Source of the DNA: a virus
Virus record (IMG/VR): IMGVR_UViG_3300010334_000241
Location: 1-25,443 of that record
Strand: one strand, 5' to 3'
Length of the DNA stretch: 25,443 bases
The notes beneath the pieces were generated by a model. That model was not told the origin of the DNA. It was given only the letters and a program-made list of their open reading frames with translations, and ran no database searches. The position numbers and the translations under genes were made by a program. Shown here in pieces: positions 6,750 through 12,953 of this stretch; the first letter of the stretch is position 1; each line of letters begins with the position of its first letter.

Positions 6750-7391
6750 ATGAAGCCCACTGTAGCACTATTTTTAGCTGATCCAAAATGTTCAGTGCAA
6801 AGTGGAAATGGTATAATGAATGCACTTGGGCAATATTACAATTTTAAAGTGTTTGGAAAAAATGCAGTAGAAGATGTATTTTTCAACAATGTTGATATAA
6901 TTGCTGTGCCTGGTGGAATAGGTGATGCCGACAGCTTTGAGAACTTGTTCAAATACAACGGTGAACGAGTTCGGCAATTTGTTAAGGATGGCGGGCGGTA
7001 TTTGGGAATTTGTATGGGTGCCTACTGGGCAGGCTCACACTATTTTAATATCTTAAAAGACATTGATGCAGTACAATACATAACTCGTCCTGGAACTGAT
7101 ACACGCAGGCCACATGCAAAAAACATTTCAATTGACTGGTTAGGAAAACCTATGAACATGTTCTGGTATGATGGCTGTGCTTTAGTTGGTGCAGGATATC
7201 ACGACACCATTGCCAAATATGCTAATAATGATGCTATGGCGATAATACAAAACCGTATTGGTCTAATTGGTTGTCATCCAGAAAGCGAACAGTTCTGGTA
7301 TGATGGATACAGTTGGATGACGGGCAAGTACCACGGGGGTACTCACCATCAACTCTTGCTGGAATTTACTGATTCTCTTTTGAAACAGTAG
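6750..7391 (+). CDS. class I glutamine-amidotransferase-like protein (BPL_N type)
   Basis: 213 aa. Contains GICMGAYWAG with the nucleophile-elbow Cys88, VPGGIGD (53-59) and a later CHPE (His176, Glu178), completing a Cys-His-Glu arrangement of the class I amidotransferase fold. The start and spacing resemble the N-terminal domain family of eukaryotic biotin-protein ligase (BPL_N), found as a free-standing protein in bacteria and phages with unknown reaction. No synthetase partner domain is fused. It is a solo plus-strand gene with a TATAAATA motif 4 nt before the ATG and no ribosome site, so probably a late, leaderless transcript (inference). Its 3' end overlaps the convergent 51-aa gene by 26 bp. 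Confidence 0.85.
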   Translation: MKPTVALFLADPKCSVQSGNGIMNALGQYYNFKVFGKNAVEDVFFNNVDIIAVPGGIGDADSFENLFKYNGERVRQFVKDGGRYLGICMGAYWAGSHYFNILKDIDAVQYITRPGTDTRRPHAKNISIDWLGKPMNMFWYDGCALVGAGYHDTIAKYANNDAMAIIQNRIGLIGCHPESEQFWYDGYSWMTGKYHGGTHHQLLLEFTDSLLKQ

Positions 7392-7521
7392 TTTCTTTCT
7401 TTTCTTCTGCTTTCTTTACCTTGGCAACAGGTTCAGGAAAATAGGGTTCGATCACATAGTGATTTGCGCCCCACCAGCCAAATGCAGTGAAGAATCCGTA
7501 TACTATAACTTCAAGTATCAT
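7366..7521 (-). CDS. 51-aa single-span membrane protein coupled to clpP
   Basis: Starts [20 protein letters not shown]. Hydrophobic first 18 residues, then a linker ("[11 protein letters not shown]") and a Lys/Glu-rich tail ("[20 protein letters not shown]"). Likely a single inner-membrane span with a charged cytoplasmic or periplasmic tail. The ATG overlaps the ClpP stop (ATGA), so translation depends on clpP. It could tether or modulate the protease (speculative). The 3' end overlaps the convergent plus-strand gene. Confidence 0.7.
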   Translation of the reverse strand: MILEVIVYGFFTAFGWWGANHYVIEPYFPEPVAKVKKAEEKKETTVSKENQ

Positions 7522-8108
7522 GGGCGTTTTGTCATGATACCGTCGGCCAAGCCGTATGCAACAGCTTCTTCGGCGCTCATGAATGTATCTCGATCCATGT
7601 CTTTTTCAAACTGTGGATATGTTTTACCAGCTGAGTTATGCTTGACATATAACTCTGTTAGTCGTTTTTTCCAAAATACAATTTCATTGTAACTGATTTC
7701 AATATCACTTACCATGCCACGAGTGCCACCTGAAGGTTGGTGGATCATGTGTCTTGCATTGGGCAATACAAACCGTCGACCTGCTTGACCAGACTGCGCT
7801 AAGAAACTGCCCATGCTACATGCTTGACCCATGACAATGGTGCTTACAGGGCTTTTGATATATTGCATTGTGTCGTAGATTGCCATGCCTGCTGTAATGC
7901 TTCCACCAGGGCTGTTAATAAAAAGATTGATTTCTTTTTCTGGGTTGTCTGCTTCTAAGAACAGCAACTGGGCAACAATCAGATTGGCCATTTGGTCATG
8001 TACTTCGCCTTCAAGCAATACAATTCGCTCTTTGAGTAAACGACTGTAAATGTCGTAACTGCGCTCACCTGCTCCGGTCTTCTCTACTACGATTGGCACT
8101 AAACTCAT
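7518..8108 (-). CDS. clpP: ATP-dependent Clp protease proteolytic subunit
   Basis: 196 aa, full family length. Catalytic Ser98 in GQACSMGS, His123 in MIHQPSGG and the Asp in [11 protein letters not shown] form the ClpP triad. [17 protein letters not shown] is the classic handle region. ClpP forms a 14-subunit chamber that degrades proteins delivered by ClpX/ClpA. No ATPase partner is encoded in this window, so a host or distant phage unfoldase would be needed. Phage ClpP copies are known from large phages and may serve in head maturation or host takeover. AAAGGAAAATT precedes the ATG. Downstream it is coupled to a 51-aa membrane protein. Confidence 0.97.
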   Translation of the reverse strand: MSLVPIVVEKTGAGERSYDIYSRLLKERIVLLEGEVHDQMANLIVAQLLFLEADNPEKEINLFINSPGGSITAGMAIYDTMQYIKSPVSTIVMGQACSMGSFLAQSGQAGRRFVLPNARHMIHQPSGGTRGMVSDIEISYNEIVFWKKRLTELYVKHNSAGKTYPQFEKDMDRDTFMSAEEAVAYGLADGIMTKRP

Positions 8109-8117
8109 AATTTTCCT

Positions 8118-8831
8118 TTATAGATAACTTGTATTTTCTTTTAACTTAACGAGCATGTCGTCAATTGGATAAAGCTCTGGGTACAAGCCTCTCCATGGAT
8201 TCAAATGCACACGCCACATTGTATTCACCCTACAATTTGCTTTTAGCCAATGCTTCTGCACAAAGTTCCAGTAGAAGTACATGGCCAGTCCTGGATTAAT
8301 AGTGGGCCAATTTGTTACAGGATCAACCCAGCGTCTAATTTCAAAACCTTCCTTGTACAGATTGTTTCTTAGTGTTTGCTGATTGGTTGATGTACGAACA
8401 ACATTGTCTTTGATTTTTAATTCTGCGCCAGGCATTAAATCACTGAATGCCTGCGATAGCACTTCAGGACTGCGCCAACATTCAACATAGTCAATGCTGT
8501 CTGCAATTGGGTTATGTACTTTTACACGCCAGATCATATTTCCATTGTCTCGGCTTGTGTTGATCAACTCATTGTGAGGATCCCAATGTTCTTGCATGTA
8601 GGCTGTACGCTTACGCAAATTTAATCCGGCCTTTCCTTTTTCTTGATCAGATTTTGCGGCAAAGTAATTGCCAACAAAGTCTTTGTTATTTTCGGTATGC
8701 CTGCACCAAATATATCGTAAGGCCCATGGTCCTGCGCCATCGGGTACAATCAACGGTGCCATTTTAACACCGTCATATCTGGTCCACTGTGGCTCTGCTG
8801 GAACTAGTAAGCTTCCATCATTAAAGTACAT
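8118..8831 (-). CDS. hypothetical protein, 237 aa
   Basis: Starts MYFNDGSLLVPAEPQWTRYD. Rich in Trp, Asn, Tyr and Arg, with no signal peptide or membrane segment. Segments such as MIWRVKVHNPIADSIDYVEC and WVDPVTNWPTINPGLAMYFY suggest a compact alpha/beta fold. I recognise no catalytic motif. AGGAGATC precedes the ATG. It ends 9 bp before clpP begins, so the two are probably cotranscribed. The Trp-rich composition recalls uncharacterised phage proteins next to modifying enzymes, but nothing more can be claimed. Confidence 0.8.
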   Translation of the reverse strand: MYFNDGSLLVPAEPQWTRYDGVKMAPLIVPDGAGPWALRYIWCRHTENNKDFVGNYFAAKSDQEKGKAGLNLRKRTAYMQEHWDPHNELINTSRDNGNMIWRVKVHNPIADSIDYVECWRSPEVLSQAFSDLMPGAELKIKDNVVRTSTNQQTLRNNLYKEGFEIRRWVDPVTNWPTINPGLAMYFYWNFVQKHWLKANCRVNTMWRVHLNPWRGLYPELYPIDDMLVKLKENTSYL

Positions 8832-8853
8832 GCATGATCTCCTGTTCTATTAA

Positions 8854-9111
8854 TTATGGATAGTCAGGACTGGTGTTTTTGCCAAAGTGCCAAATGAAGC
8901 AACCTAGCTCTTCGTCCCAGCTGACATCAACTGCATACAATGGAACTTCCCAATGTGTTAGTACTGCATTGGCCATTAAAATCAAGGAGTCGGGATATTC
9001 TTTGAATGGATCTAGTCCATTGTACCATGCTGTAGAAAAGTTATCCCAATCCGCAGGATCGAGATAACTTAAAAGGGTTTCACGGTCGGTAATTTCATTT
9101 AACTTTTGCAT
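8854..9111 (-). CDS. hypothetical acidic protein, 85 aa
   Basis: Starts MQKLNEITDRETLLSYLDPA. Acidic and Trp-rich, ending FGKNTSPDYP, with no membrane segment. The ATG lies only 6 nt below the -10 of the promoter at 9118-9146, and no ribosome site is visible, so the mRNA may be leaderless. Followed after 22 bp by the 237-aa gene. I recognise no family. Confidence 0.7.
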   Translation of the reverse strand: MQKLNEITDRETLLSYLDPADWDNFSTAWYNGLDPFKEYPDSLILMANAVLTHWEVPLYAVDVSWDEELGCFIWHFGKNTSPDYP

Positions 9112-9117
9112 TCAACT

Positions 9118-9146
9118 AGTATAGCTGAATTGTCAGTTAATTGCAA
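9118..9146 (-). promoter_or_regulatory. possible sigma70-type promoter
   Basis: Minus strand: TTGCAA (9141-9146), 17-bp spacer, TATACT (9118-9123). It overlaps the 3' end of the secreted 105-aa gene. Weaker -35 than the other promoters listed. Confidence 0.5.
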
Positions 9147-9454
9147 CGAGTTTCTTCCCGTACTGTCTGGCCTTGTTCATTTTGAATGATGTAACGAACA
9201 CAGTTGGACTGTACCATTGGCGCAGGTTGTGTGTAGTACACCGGTGGCTGAGGTGCGTAGTACACCGGAGGCGGTGCGTAGTAGGGTTCGTAGTAGGGAC
9301 GGCTTAGACCATATCCAATGACACCACCAATCAAGGCAGGTGCAACCCAGCCGCCACGATAACCACCACCTCGATAGTAGCCGCCACCATGATGTTGTGC
9401 CATGGCAGTAGTAGCTGTCAATGTCAACAATAAAATTGCAATTAGCTTTTTCAT
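9137..9454 (-). CDS. secreted Gly/Tyr/Pro-rich protein
   Basis: 105 aa. Signal peptide MKKLIAILLLTLTATTAMAQ with likely cleavage after AMA, then HHGGGYYRGGGYRGG, a short hydrophobic stretch ("WVAPALIGGVIGYGL"), a Tyr/Pro repeat region (PYYEPYYAPPPVYYAPQPPV) and a C-terminal tail with two cysteines ("SNCVRYIIQ...ETRCN"). Very similar in style to periplasmic proteins of proteobacteria, so it may derive from a host gene (inference). AAAGGAGAC precedes the ATG. It lies 11 bp after the IscA-like gene. Function unknown. Confidence 0.8.
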   Translation of the reverse strand: MKKLIAILLLTLTATTAMAQHHGGGYYRGGGYRGGWVAPALIGGVIGYGLSRPYYEPYYAPPPVYYAPQPPVYYTQPAPMVQSNCVRYIIQNEQGQTVREETRCN

Positions 9455-9465
9455 AATAGTCTCCT

Positions 9466-9786
9466 TTAGACTCTAAAACTTTCACCGCATCCACAGCGGT
9501 CTTTCTCGTTGGGGTTAATGAATTCAAATCCTTCATTTAGCCCTTTGCGTACATAGTCCACAGTCAACCCGCTTAGATATACGCTACTCTTTGGATCCAT
9601 AAAAATCATACATCCTTCACAGTCAAAACATTGATCCCCTGTGGCCTGACTGTCTACATATTCTAACACATAAGCAAGCCCAGAGCAACCGGTAGTTTTC
9701 ACTCCAAGTCTAATGCCCAGTCCGTGGCCTCTACGGCTCAACATGCTTTGGACCTTGTGCTTTGCTGGCTCAGTCAATGTTATCAT
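9466..9786 (-). CDS. iscA: A-type iron-sulfur carrier (IscA/ErpA/HesB family)
   Basis: 106 aa. The three family cysteines are present: Cys34 in TTGCSGLAY and Cys98/Cys100 in CGCGESF near the C-terminus. [18 protein letters not shown] matches the core. A-type carriers accept Fe-S clusters and deliver them to apoproteins. Two extra cysteines in the middle ("QCFDCEGC", residues 53-59) are not typical and may form an additional metal site. GGGG precedes the ATG. It is in the same strand run as the kinase/nucleotidyltransferase and iscU, with no IscS. IscA, ErpA and SufA cannot be separated from sequence alone. Confidence 0.93.
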   Translation of the reverse strand: MITLTEPAKHKVQSMLSRRGHGLGIRLGVKTTGCSGLAYVLEYVDSQATGDQCFDCEGCMIFMDPKSSVYLSGLTVDYVRKGLNEGFEFINPNEKDRCGCGESFRV

Positions 9787-9797
9787 TTTTCCCCATG

Positions 9798-10589
9798 CTA
9801 CTCAAGGCCTAATTCCTTACGAATTTTTGTGGCACTGATATCTGTTACTGCGTTATCAAATGTTTCTTCACCGGCAGTATAGCCTACTCCACGACCCCAA
9901 CCAATGTGTACAATGTTAGGAACAACTTGTATTTCATATTGACCCTGATATAATGGATCTAAATCACGCTTGATAAAGCTTTTGACTTTGGCCACTTCAA
10001 ATGGGTTACTGCCTTGCCAGCCTTGCACATCACGCACTTGAATGATCACTTGACCAGTACGAGCCAGCAGGCGTTCAAACAACGCACGATGACCATCATG
10101 CCATGGTTGCCAACGGCCCAGCATTTGTACTGTTTCTTTCTTCCAATCAAACACAGGCCTACGACGATTGTCCAGTATGTGTCCTGCAATAAACTCGCCC
10201 CATGTTTCTGCTTTTTGCACAGTCACTCGGAAGTCATAAACTTCGGGTTCTACAAACATGGCATTGGTATCTGCATAACGACCTTCGCGAATGGTATCTA
10301 CCCAAATGGTCCAGTCTGCTTTGAAGTTGTTACGCATTTCAACCAAGGGTGCAACAAAGTCACAAATTACAAAATCGGTATCATAACTGTCTGCAAGTTC
10401 TCGCATACGCAGACTTTGACGAATACGGCCTTCATGACTGAAATCCCAATCGTTGTATTTTTTACGAACATCGTCGGCATTGAGCCACATTACTGTTTTC
10501 TTTTCAGCTTGCAAGTGATCTAATACATGCTGTGCCAATGTGGTTTTGCCCGAGCCCGGAAGGCCCATGATTAAAATTCTAGTTGGCAT
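9798..10589 (-). CDS. P-loop kinase (APS-kinase-like) fused to HxGH nucleotidyltransferase
   Basis: 263 aa. Domain 1 (about 1-145): Walker [10 protein letters not shown] (9-17), then [20 protein letters not shown], resembling adenylylsulfate kinase (CysC). Domain 2 (about 150-263): [10 protein letters not shown] (158-167) and ISATKIR (251-257), the two signatures of the cytidylyltransferase/NMN-adenylyltransferase fold. Two readings compete: a PAPS-synthetase-like enzyme feeding a sulfotransferase (a candidate is at 20897-21868), or an NAD-salvage enzyme of kinase plus NMN adenylyltransferase type, like NadR but in reverse order. The ATG overlaps the end of iscU by 11 bp; the longer in-frame start would overlap it further. 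Confidence 0.88.
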   Translation of the reverse strand: MPTRILIMGLPGSGKTTLAQHVLDHLQAEKKTVMWLNADDVRKKYNDWDFSHEGRIRQSLRMRELADSYDTDFVICDFVAPLVEMRNNFKADWTIWVDTIREGRYADTNAMFVEPEVYDFRVTVQKAETWGEFIAGHILDNRRRPVFDWKKETVQMLGRWQPWHDGHRALFERLLARTGQVIIQVRDVQGWQGSNPFEVAKVKSFIKRDLDPLYQGQYEIQVVPNIVHIGWGRGVGYTAGEETFDNAVTDISATKIRKELGLE

Positions 10590-10959
10590 GTTTGGCCTTA
10601 TAGTCGGCAACAGCGGCCTTGATGGCATCTTCAGCCAAGATACTGCAATGAATTTTCACTGGTGGTAGCGCCAGCTCTTCGGCAATCTCACTATTTTTAA
10701 TCTTGGAGGCATCATCCAATGTCATGCCCTTGACCATTTCAGTTATAAGACTACTTGATGCAATAGCTGAACCACAGCCGTATGTTTTGAATTTTGCATC
10801 AGTGATTATTCCATCTTCTACTTTGATCTGTAATTTCATCACATCACCGCAGGCTGGTGCACCTACCATGCCAGTGCCAACATCAGTATCATCTTTTGCA
10901 AATGAGCCAACATTCCTGGGATTCTCGTAATGGTCAATTACTTTTTCTGAATATGCCAT
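10579..10959 (-). CDS. iscU: iron-sulfur cluster assembly scaffold protein IscU
   Basis: 126 aa, normal IscU length. Cluster ligands Cys37 (GAPACGD, with Asp39), Cys62 (YGCGSA) and His104-Cys105 are all present, so it should be functional. The LPPVK motif (98-102), the HscA chaperone-binding site, is also kept, suggesting it still works with the host chaperone. IscU builds 2Fe-2S/4Fe-4S clusters with sulfur from IscS, which is not encoded here. The ATG overlaps the stop of the 63-aa membrane protein (TAATG). The transcript probably starts at the late-type motif at 11290-11297. Confidence 0.96.
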   Translation of the reverse strand: MAYSEKVIDHYENPRNVGSFAKDDTDVGTGMVGAPACGDVMKLQIKVEDGIITDAKFKTYGCGSAIASSSLITEMVKGMTLDDASKIKNSEIAEELALPPVKIHCSILAEDAIKAAVADYKAKHAN

Positions 10960-11150
10960 TAGTGTATACTCACATGTCCTGTTGCGGCTAACACGGCTAG
11001 AATTGGTCCAGCAATATGTTCAACGATCTCATACAATGCCCAGAAGGTTAGGGCTACTGCCCACCAAGGATTGGACTCTGCTTTACGACCAAGCCATGTA
11101 AAAAACTTACCATGCGCCTGGCCAATTTTATTTGCGAATGCTACAATCAT
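10959..11150 (-). CDS. 63-aa membrane protein
   Basis: Starts MIVAFANKIGQAHGKFFTWL. A basic amphipathic start, then a hydrophobic region from about 28 to 58 ("WWAVALTFWALYEIVEH", "GPILAVLAATGH") giving one or two spans. Its ATG overlaps the stop of the 37-aa gene (ATGA), and its TAA overlaps iscU's ATG. No function is recognisable. Coupling to iscU means shared expression, not necessarily shared function. Confidence 0.7.
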   Translation of the reverse strand: MIVAFANKIGQAHGKFFTWLGRKAESNPWWAVALTFWALYEIVEHIAGPILAVLAATGHVSIH

Positions 11151-11260
11151 TTTTTAAACATTCCTAGTACTTTTGCCTGAATTGATTTGGCAAAATCAGG
11201 TTGTGGAAAATTCCAACCAACGAACGCACCTAGTGCAAACCAAAATAAAGTTTCTAACAT
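11147..11260 (-). CDS. 37-aa membrane peptide, first gene of the iscU operon
   Basis: Starts MLETLFWFALGAFVGWNFPQ and ends QAKVLGMFKK. One hydrophobic span (residues about 3-16) followed by PQPDFAKS and a basic tail. AAGGAGGA precedes the ATG. GGTAAATA at 11290-11297, a T4-late-type motif, lies about 30 bp upstream. Peptides of this look occur in T4-type phages, without known function. Confidence 0.7.
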   Translation of the reverse strand: MLETLFWFALGAFVGWNFPQPDFAKSIQAKVLGMFKK

Positions 11261-11289
11261 AACATATCCTCCTTAAAGGTGTAGGCATA

Positions 11290-11297
11290 TATTTACC
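11290..11297 (-). promoter_or_regulatory. late-type promoter motif GGTAAATA for the iscU operon
   Basis: Minus-strand GGTAAATA, 29 bp upstream of the ATG at 11260, with a normal AAGGAGGA leader between. Matches the late motif seen ahead of the plus-strand genes. Confidence 0.5.
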
Positions 11298-11304
11298 TAC
11301 TTTT

Positions 11305-11337
11305 TCAAGGAAAATGGGGCCTTTCAGCCCCATTTTT
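11305..11337 (-). terminator. intrinsic terminator
   Basis: AAAATGGGGC, 6-nt loop, GCCCCATTTT: a 10-bp symmetric hairpin with A/T arms, so possibly bidirectional. The TGA of the 87-aa ORF lies in its loop. It separates that ORF from the iscU operon. Confidence 0.8.
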
Positions 11338-11587
11338 CTCGATACTTCAACATGGCCATTTCTCTGGCCAATTGTAGTCTGGCTAAGACATAGTCGCTAA
11401 GTTCATCGTCTGGCCCCAGCGTTGCAGGCTCAACCTTTGTGGAACGCCTAGTGTTAACGATAATGTCTTCATCATCAAACTCAATGTCACTAGGTCGAGT
11501 TCCTTGACTAATTAGTCCTAGTCTTAGTGGGTTACTTCTTAGTAGCTTCGGCTTTCGGATCCTTGGCGCTGGGTGCAACTGGTGCAC
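11324..11587 (-). CDS. hypothetical protein, up to 87 aa, start uncertain
   Basis: No in-frame ATG exists near the 5' end. The listed start is a GTG at 11587 that lies inside the upstream Ala-rich gene (56-bp overlap, different frame). The part beyond the upstream stop reads convincingly: acidic "DIEFDDEDIIVNTRRSTKVE" and then a helix "LSDYVLARLQLAREMAMLKY" ending REKWG at a terminator. Real coding seems likely, but it may begin at GTG or another non-ATG codon, or by frameshifting from the upstream gene. No family is recognised. Confidence 0.5.
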   Translation of the reverse strand: MHQLHPAPRIRKPKLLRSNPLRLGLISQGTRPSDIEFDDEDIIVNTRRSTKVEPATLGPDDELSDYVLARLQLAREMAMLKYREKWG

Positions 11588-11798
11588 TTTTAGTAGCGTC
11601 AGACTTGGCTACCTCCTTGGTAGCTTTCTTTTCAGCTTTCTTTTCAGCTTTCTTTTCGTCTTTCTTGGCTGGCGCGGCAGGAGCAGTCGCGGCAGGCGCA
11701 GTCGCGGCAGGCGCAGTAGTTGCTGGTGCCTTGGCTGGCTCAGCGGCAAATGCAGTAGCGGCAAACAGGGTTGCGATAAGTGCGGATACTAATTTCAT
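11532..11798 (-). CDS. secreted Ala/Lys/Pro-rich low-complexity protein
   Basis: 88 aa. Signal peptide MKLVSALIATLFAATAFA followed by AEPAKAPATTAPAATAPA and then a Lys/Glu block (KKDEKKAEKKAEKKA). The Ala-Pro part is encoded by 15-bp tandem repeats (11683-11712) and the Lys part by three 12-bp repeats (11622-11657). Such proteins are common in betaproteobacterial genomes, where they have no assigned function, so a host origin is plausible (inference). The protein is probably periplasmic and disordered. The upstream region 11799-11860 is AT-rich; no clear promoter was found. Confidence 0.75.
   Translation of the reverse strand: MKLVSALIATLFAATAFAAEPAKAPATTAPAATAPAATAPAAPAKKDEKKAEKKAEKKATKEVAKSDATKSAPVAPSAKDPKAEATKK
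11622..11712 (-). repeat. tandem repeats inside the Ala/Lys-rich gene
   Basis: Plus-strand AGCTTTCTTTTC three times at 11622-11657 (Lys-Lys-Ala-Glu repeats) and GCAGTCGCGGCAGGC twice at 11683-11712 (Ala-Pro-Ala-Ala-Thr repeats). Copy-number change would keep the frame. Confidence 0.75.
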
Positions 11799-11892
11799 GA
11801 TATTTCCTTAAGTTGTTTATACACACATTATTGTCTGTATACATATATAACGCCTTGATCAACACTACCGTTGACACAATCCGGACAATTTC

Positions 11893-11900
11893 GGTAAATA
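11893..11900 (+). promoter_or_regulatory. T4-late-type motif GGTAAATA
   Basis: Ends 5 nt before the ATG at 11906; no ribosome site between. Confidence 0.55.
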
Positions 11901-11905
11901 TTGTT

Positions 11906-12175
11906 ATGCCGCTTACACCAAAACCTTTACTTTCTGTACGGGCTATAATTCAAGGATACATTCCTGGCCAAAGAAGAATTTTCCTTCTGTGGAGCACTAT
12001 GAATGCAACTAGATTAACATGTAGCTCAATTTCAGGCTCACTTGCATTAACTAATACCAGCGGCTTCTTTGTTAGTCGTCTAACATATGGTAGAGGTGCC
12101 ACTTTTTTATTCACTGCTACAGGACCTGGAGGTAGCACACAATCGGTGATAACAGTAAGCCAGACTGATTTTTAA
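11906..12175 (+). CDS. single Ig-like domain protein
   Basis: 89 aa, starting MPLTPKPLLSVRAIIQGYIP. The segment LLWSTMNATRLTCSSISGSL and the end FTATGPGGSTQSVITVSQ match the strand pattern of bacterial/phage Ig-like repeats, where "WSTxNATxC" and "TGPGGSxSxxVTV" recur. Here one domain stands alone. It could be a virion surface decoration protein or carbohydrate-binding accessory (inference). Start choice: GGTAAATA at 11893-11900 lies 5 nt before this ATG, as for the other plus-strand genes; an in-frame upstream ATG at 11813 lacks this. No signal peptide. Confidence 0.7.
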   Translation: MPLTPKPLLSVRAIIQGYIPGQRRIFLLWSTMNATRLTCSSISGSLALTNTSGFFVSRLTYGRGATFLFTATGPGGSTQSVITVSQTDF

Positions 12176-12423
12176 CGACACAATCCAGATAATTTTAACA
12201 ATATTTCTGTTTCGCTATCAACATCGGCCCAGATATCCACGGTAATACTGTGTGGTAGCATAGGTCCATTGGTCCAATACATTTGGTCTGTGGTAATTCC
12301 AAACTGTTCAACCACTTGCCGACCGTCAGGTTTCTGTGTCCACTCATATACAGCGGCGGCCGCATAAATCTCTACATCACTTGGATCACCTAATGCTAAA
12401 TTTTTTAATAACACTCGTTTCAA
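12172..12423 (-). CDS. hypothetical protein, up to 83 aa, non-ATG start
   Basis: The longest form starts at a TTG at 12423 (MKRVLLKNLALGDPSDVEIY...), with GTG codons possible just downstream. Mixed alpha/beta composition ("IYAAAAVYEWTQKPDGRQVV", "ITVDIWADVDSETEILLKL"), no membrane segment, one C-terminal Cys. Divergent from the zinc-ribbon gene at 12436 with almost no space, and its end overlaps the convergent Ig-like gene by 4 bp. I see no ribosome site. Coding is supported mainly by the compact fit. Family unknown. Confidence 0.55.
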   Translation of the reverse strand: MKRVLLKNLALGDPSDVEIYAAAAVYEWTQKPDGRQVVEQFGITTDQMYWTNGPMLPHSITVDIWADVDSETEILLKLSGLCR

Positions 12424-12431
12424 AATAAATA
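12424..12431 (+). promoter_or_regulatory. T4-late-type motif AATAAATA
   Basis: Ends 4 nt before the ATG at 12436. Confidence 0.55.
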
Positions 12432-12435
12432 ATCC

Positions 12436-12642
12436 ATGTCAATCAAATCAGAAGAAACTGAAAAGCAAAGAAGACTGAGCATTTGTAACACCTGCGAGCA
12501 TCGTCATCCTGTGACAGATGTGTGCAAAAAGTGCTGGTGCTACCTGCCATGGAAAACTGGTCTCAAATTCAGTTACTGTCCTTTGGGCAAATGGGGTTCA
12601 AAGGTTGATCCAATTACAGGCCTGCCCGATCACAATCCATAA
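12436..12642 (+). CDS. cysteine-rich zinc-ribbon phage protein, 68 aa
   Basis: Starts MSIKSEETEKQRRLSICNTC. Cysteine pairs CNTCEHR and CKKCWC plus a further Cys in FSYCPLGKWG suggest one or two Zn sites. The pattern C-x2-C-x11-C-x2-C-x-C with LPWKTGLKF is familiar from small T4-type/cyanophage proteins of unknown function (memory-based). A solo plus-strand gene with an AATAAATA motif 4 nt before the ATG. Overlaps the convergent 107-aa gene by 13 bp at the 3' end. Confidence 0.75.
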   Translation: MSIKSEETEKQRRLSICNTCEHRHPVTDVCKKCWCYLPWKTGLKFSYCPLGKWGSKVDPITGLPDHNP

Positions 12643-12953
12643 ACACTATCGCATTCAATCAACATCTTGGCCATGGCCAAGTCTTCTCGATTCTTAAAGG
12701 CCACTGCAACGCCAATGGTATTGCCGCCACGCATCGGATCTAGAAATTGTTGCTGTGCCACATTGACAATGTCAATTTGATGTTCTTCTAACTGCTGTCG
12801 AACCTCGGCGACAGCCTCTCGGATATCCTTCTGAATGGTTATGTATTCATTGCCTGTTACATCCTCATAGAAGTGAAACTTCTTGTACACCATCCAATAG
12901 TTTGATCGTTCATCAGACCAATACTGATTGTAATTGTTTATTGCCTTTGCCAT
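12630..12953 (-). CDS. hypothetical protein, 107 aa
   Basis: Starts MAKAINNYNQYWSDERSNYW. Aromatic N-terminal third, then a long helix ("IQKDIREAVAEVRQQLEEHQ"), a beta segment and an ending with "FKNREDLAMAKMLIECDSVYG", like a small alpha/beta (ferredoxin-like) fold. No motif is recognised. Its ATG overlaps the end of the serine hydrolase gene by 16 bp, so it is the second gene of that operon. Confidence 0.7.
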   Translation of the reverse strand: MAKAINNYNQYWSDERSNYWMVYKKFHFYEDVTGNEYITIQKDIREAVAEVRQQLEEHQIDIVNVAQQQFLDPMRGGNTIGVAVAFKNREDLAMAKMLIECDSVYGL

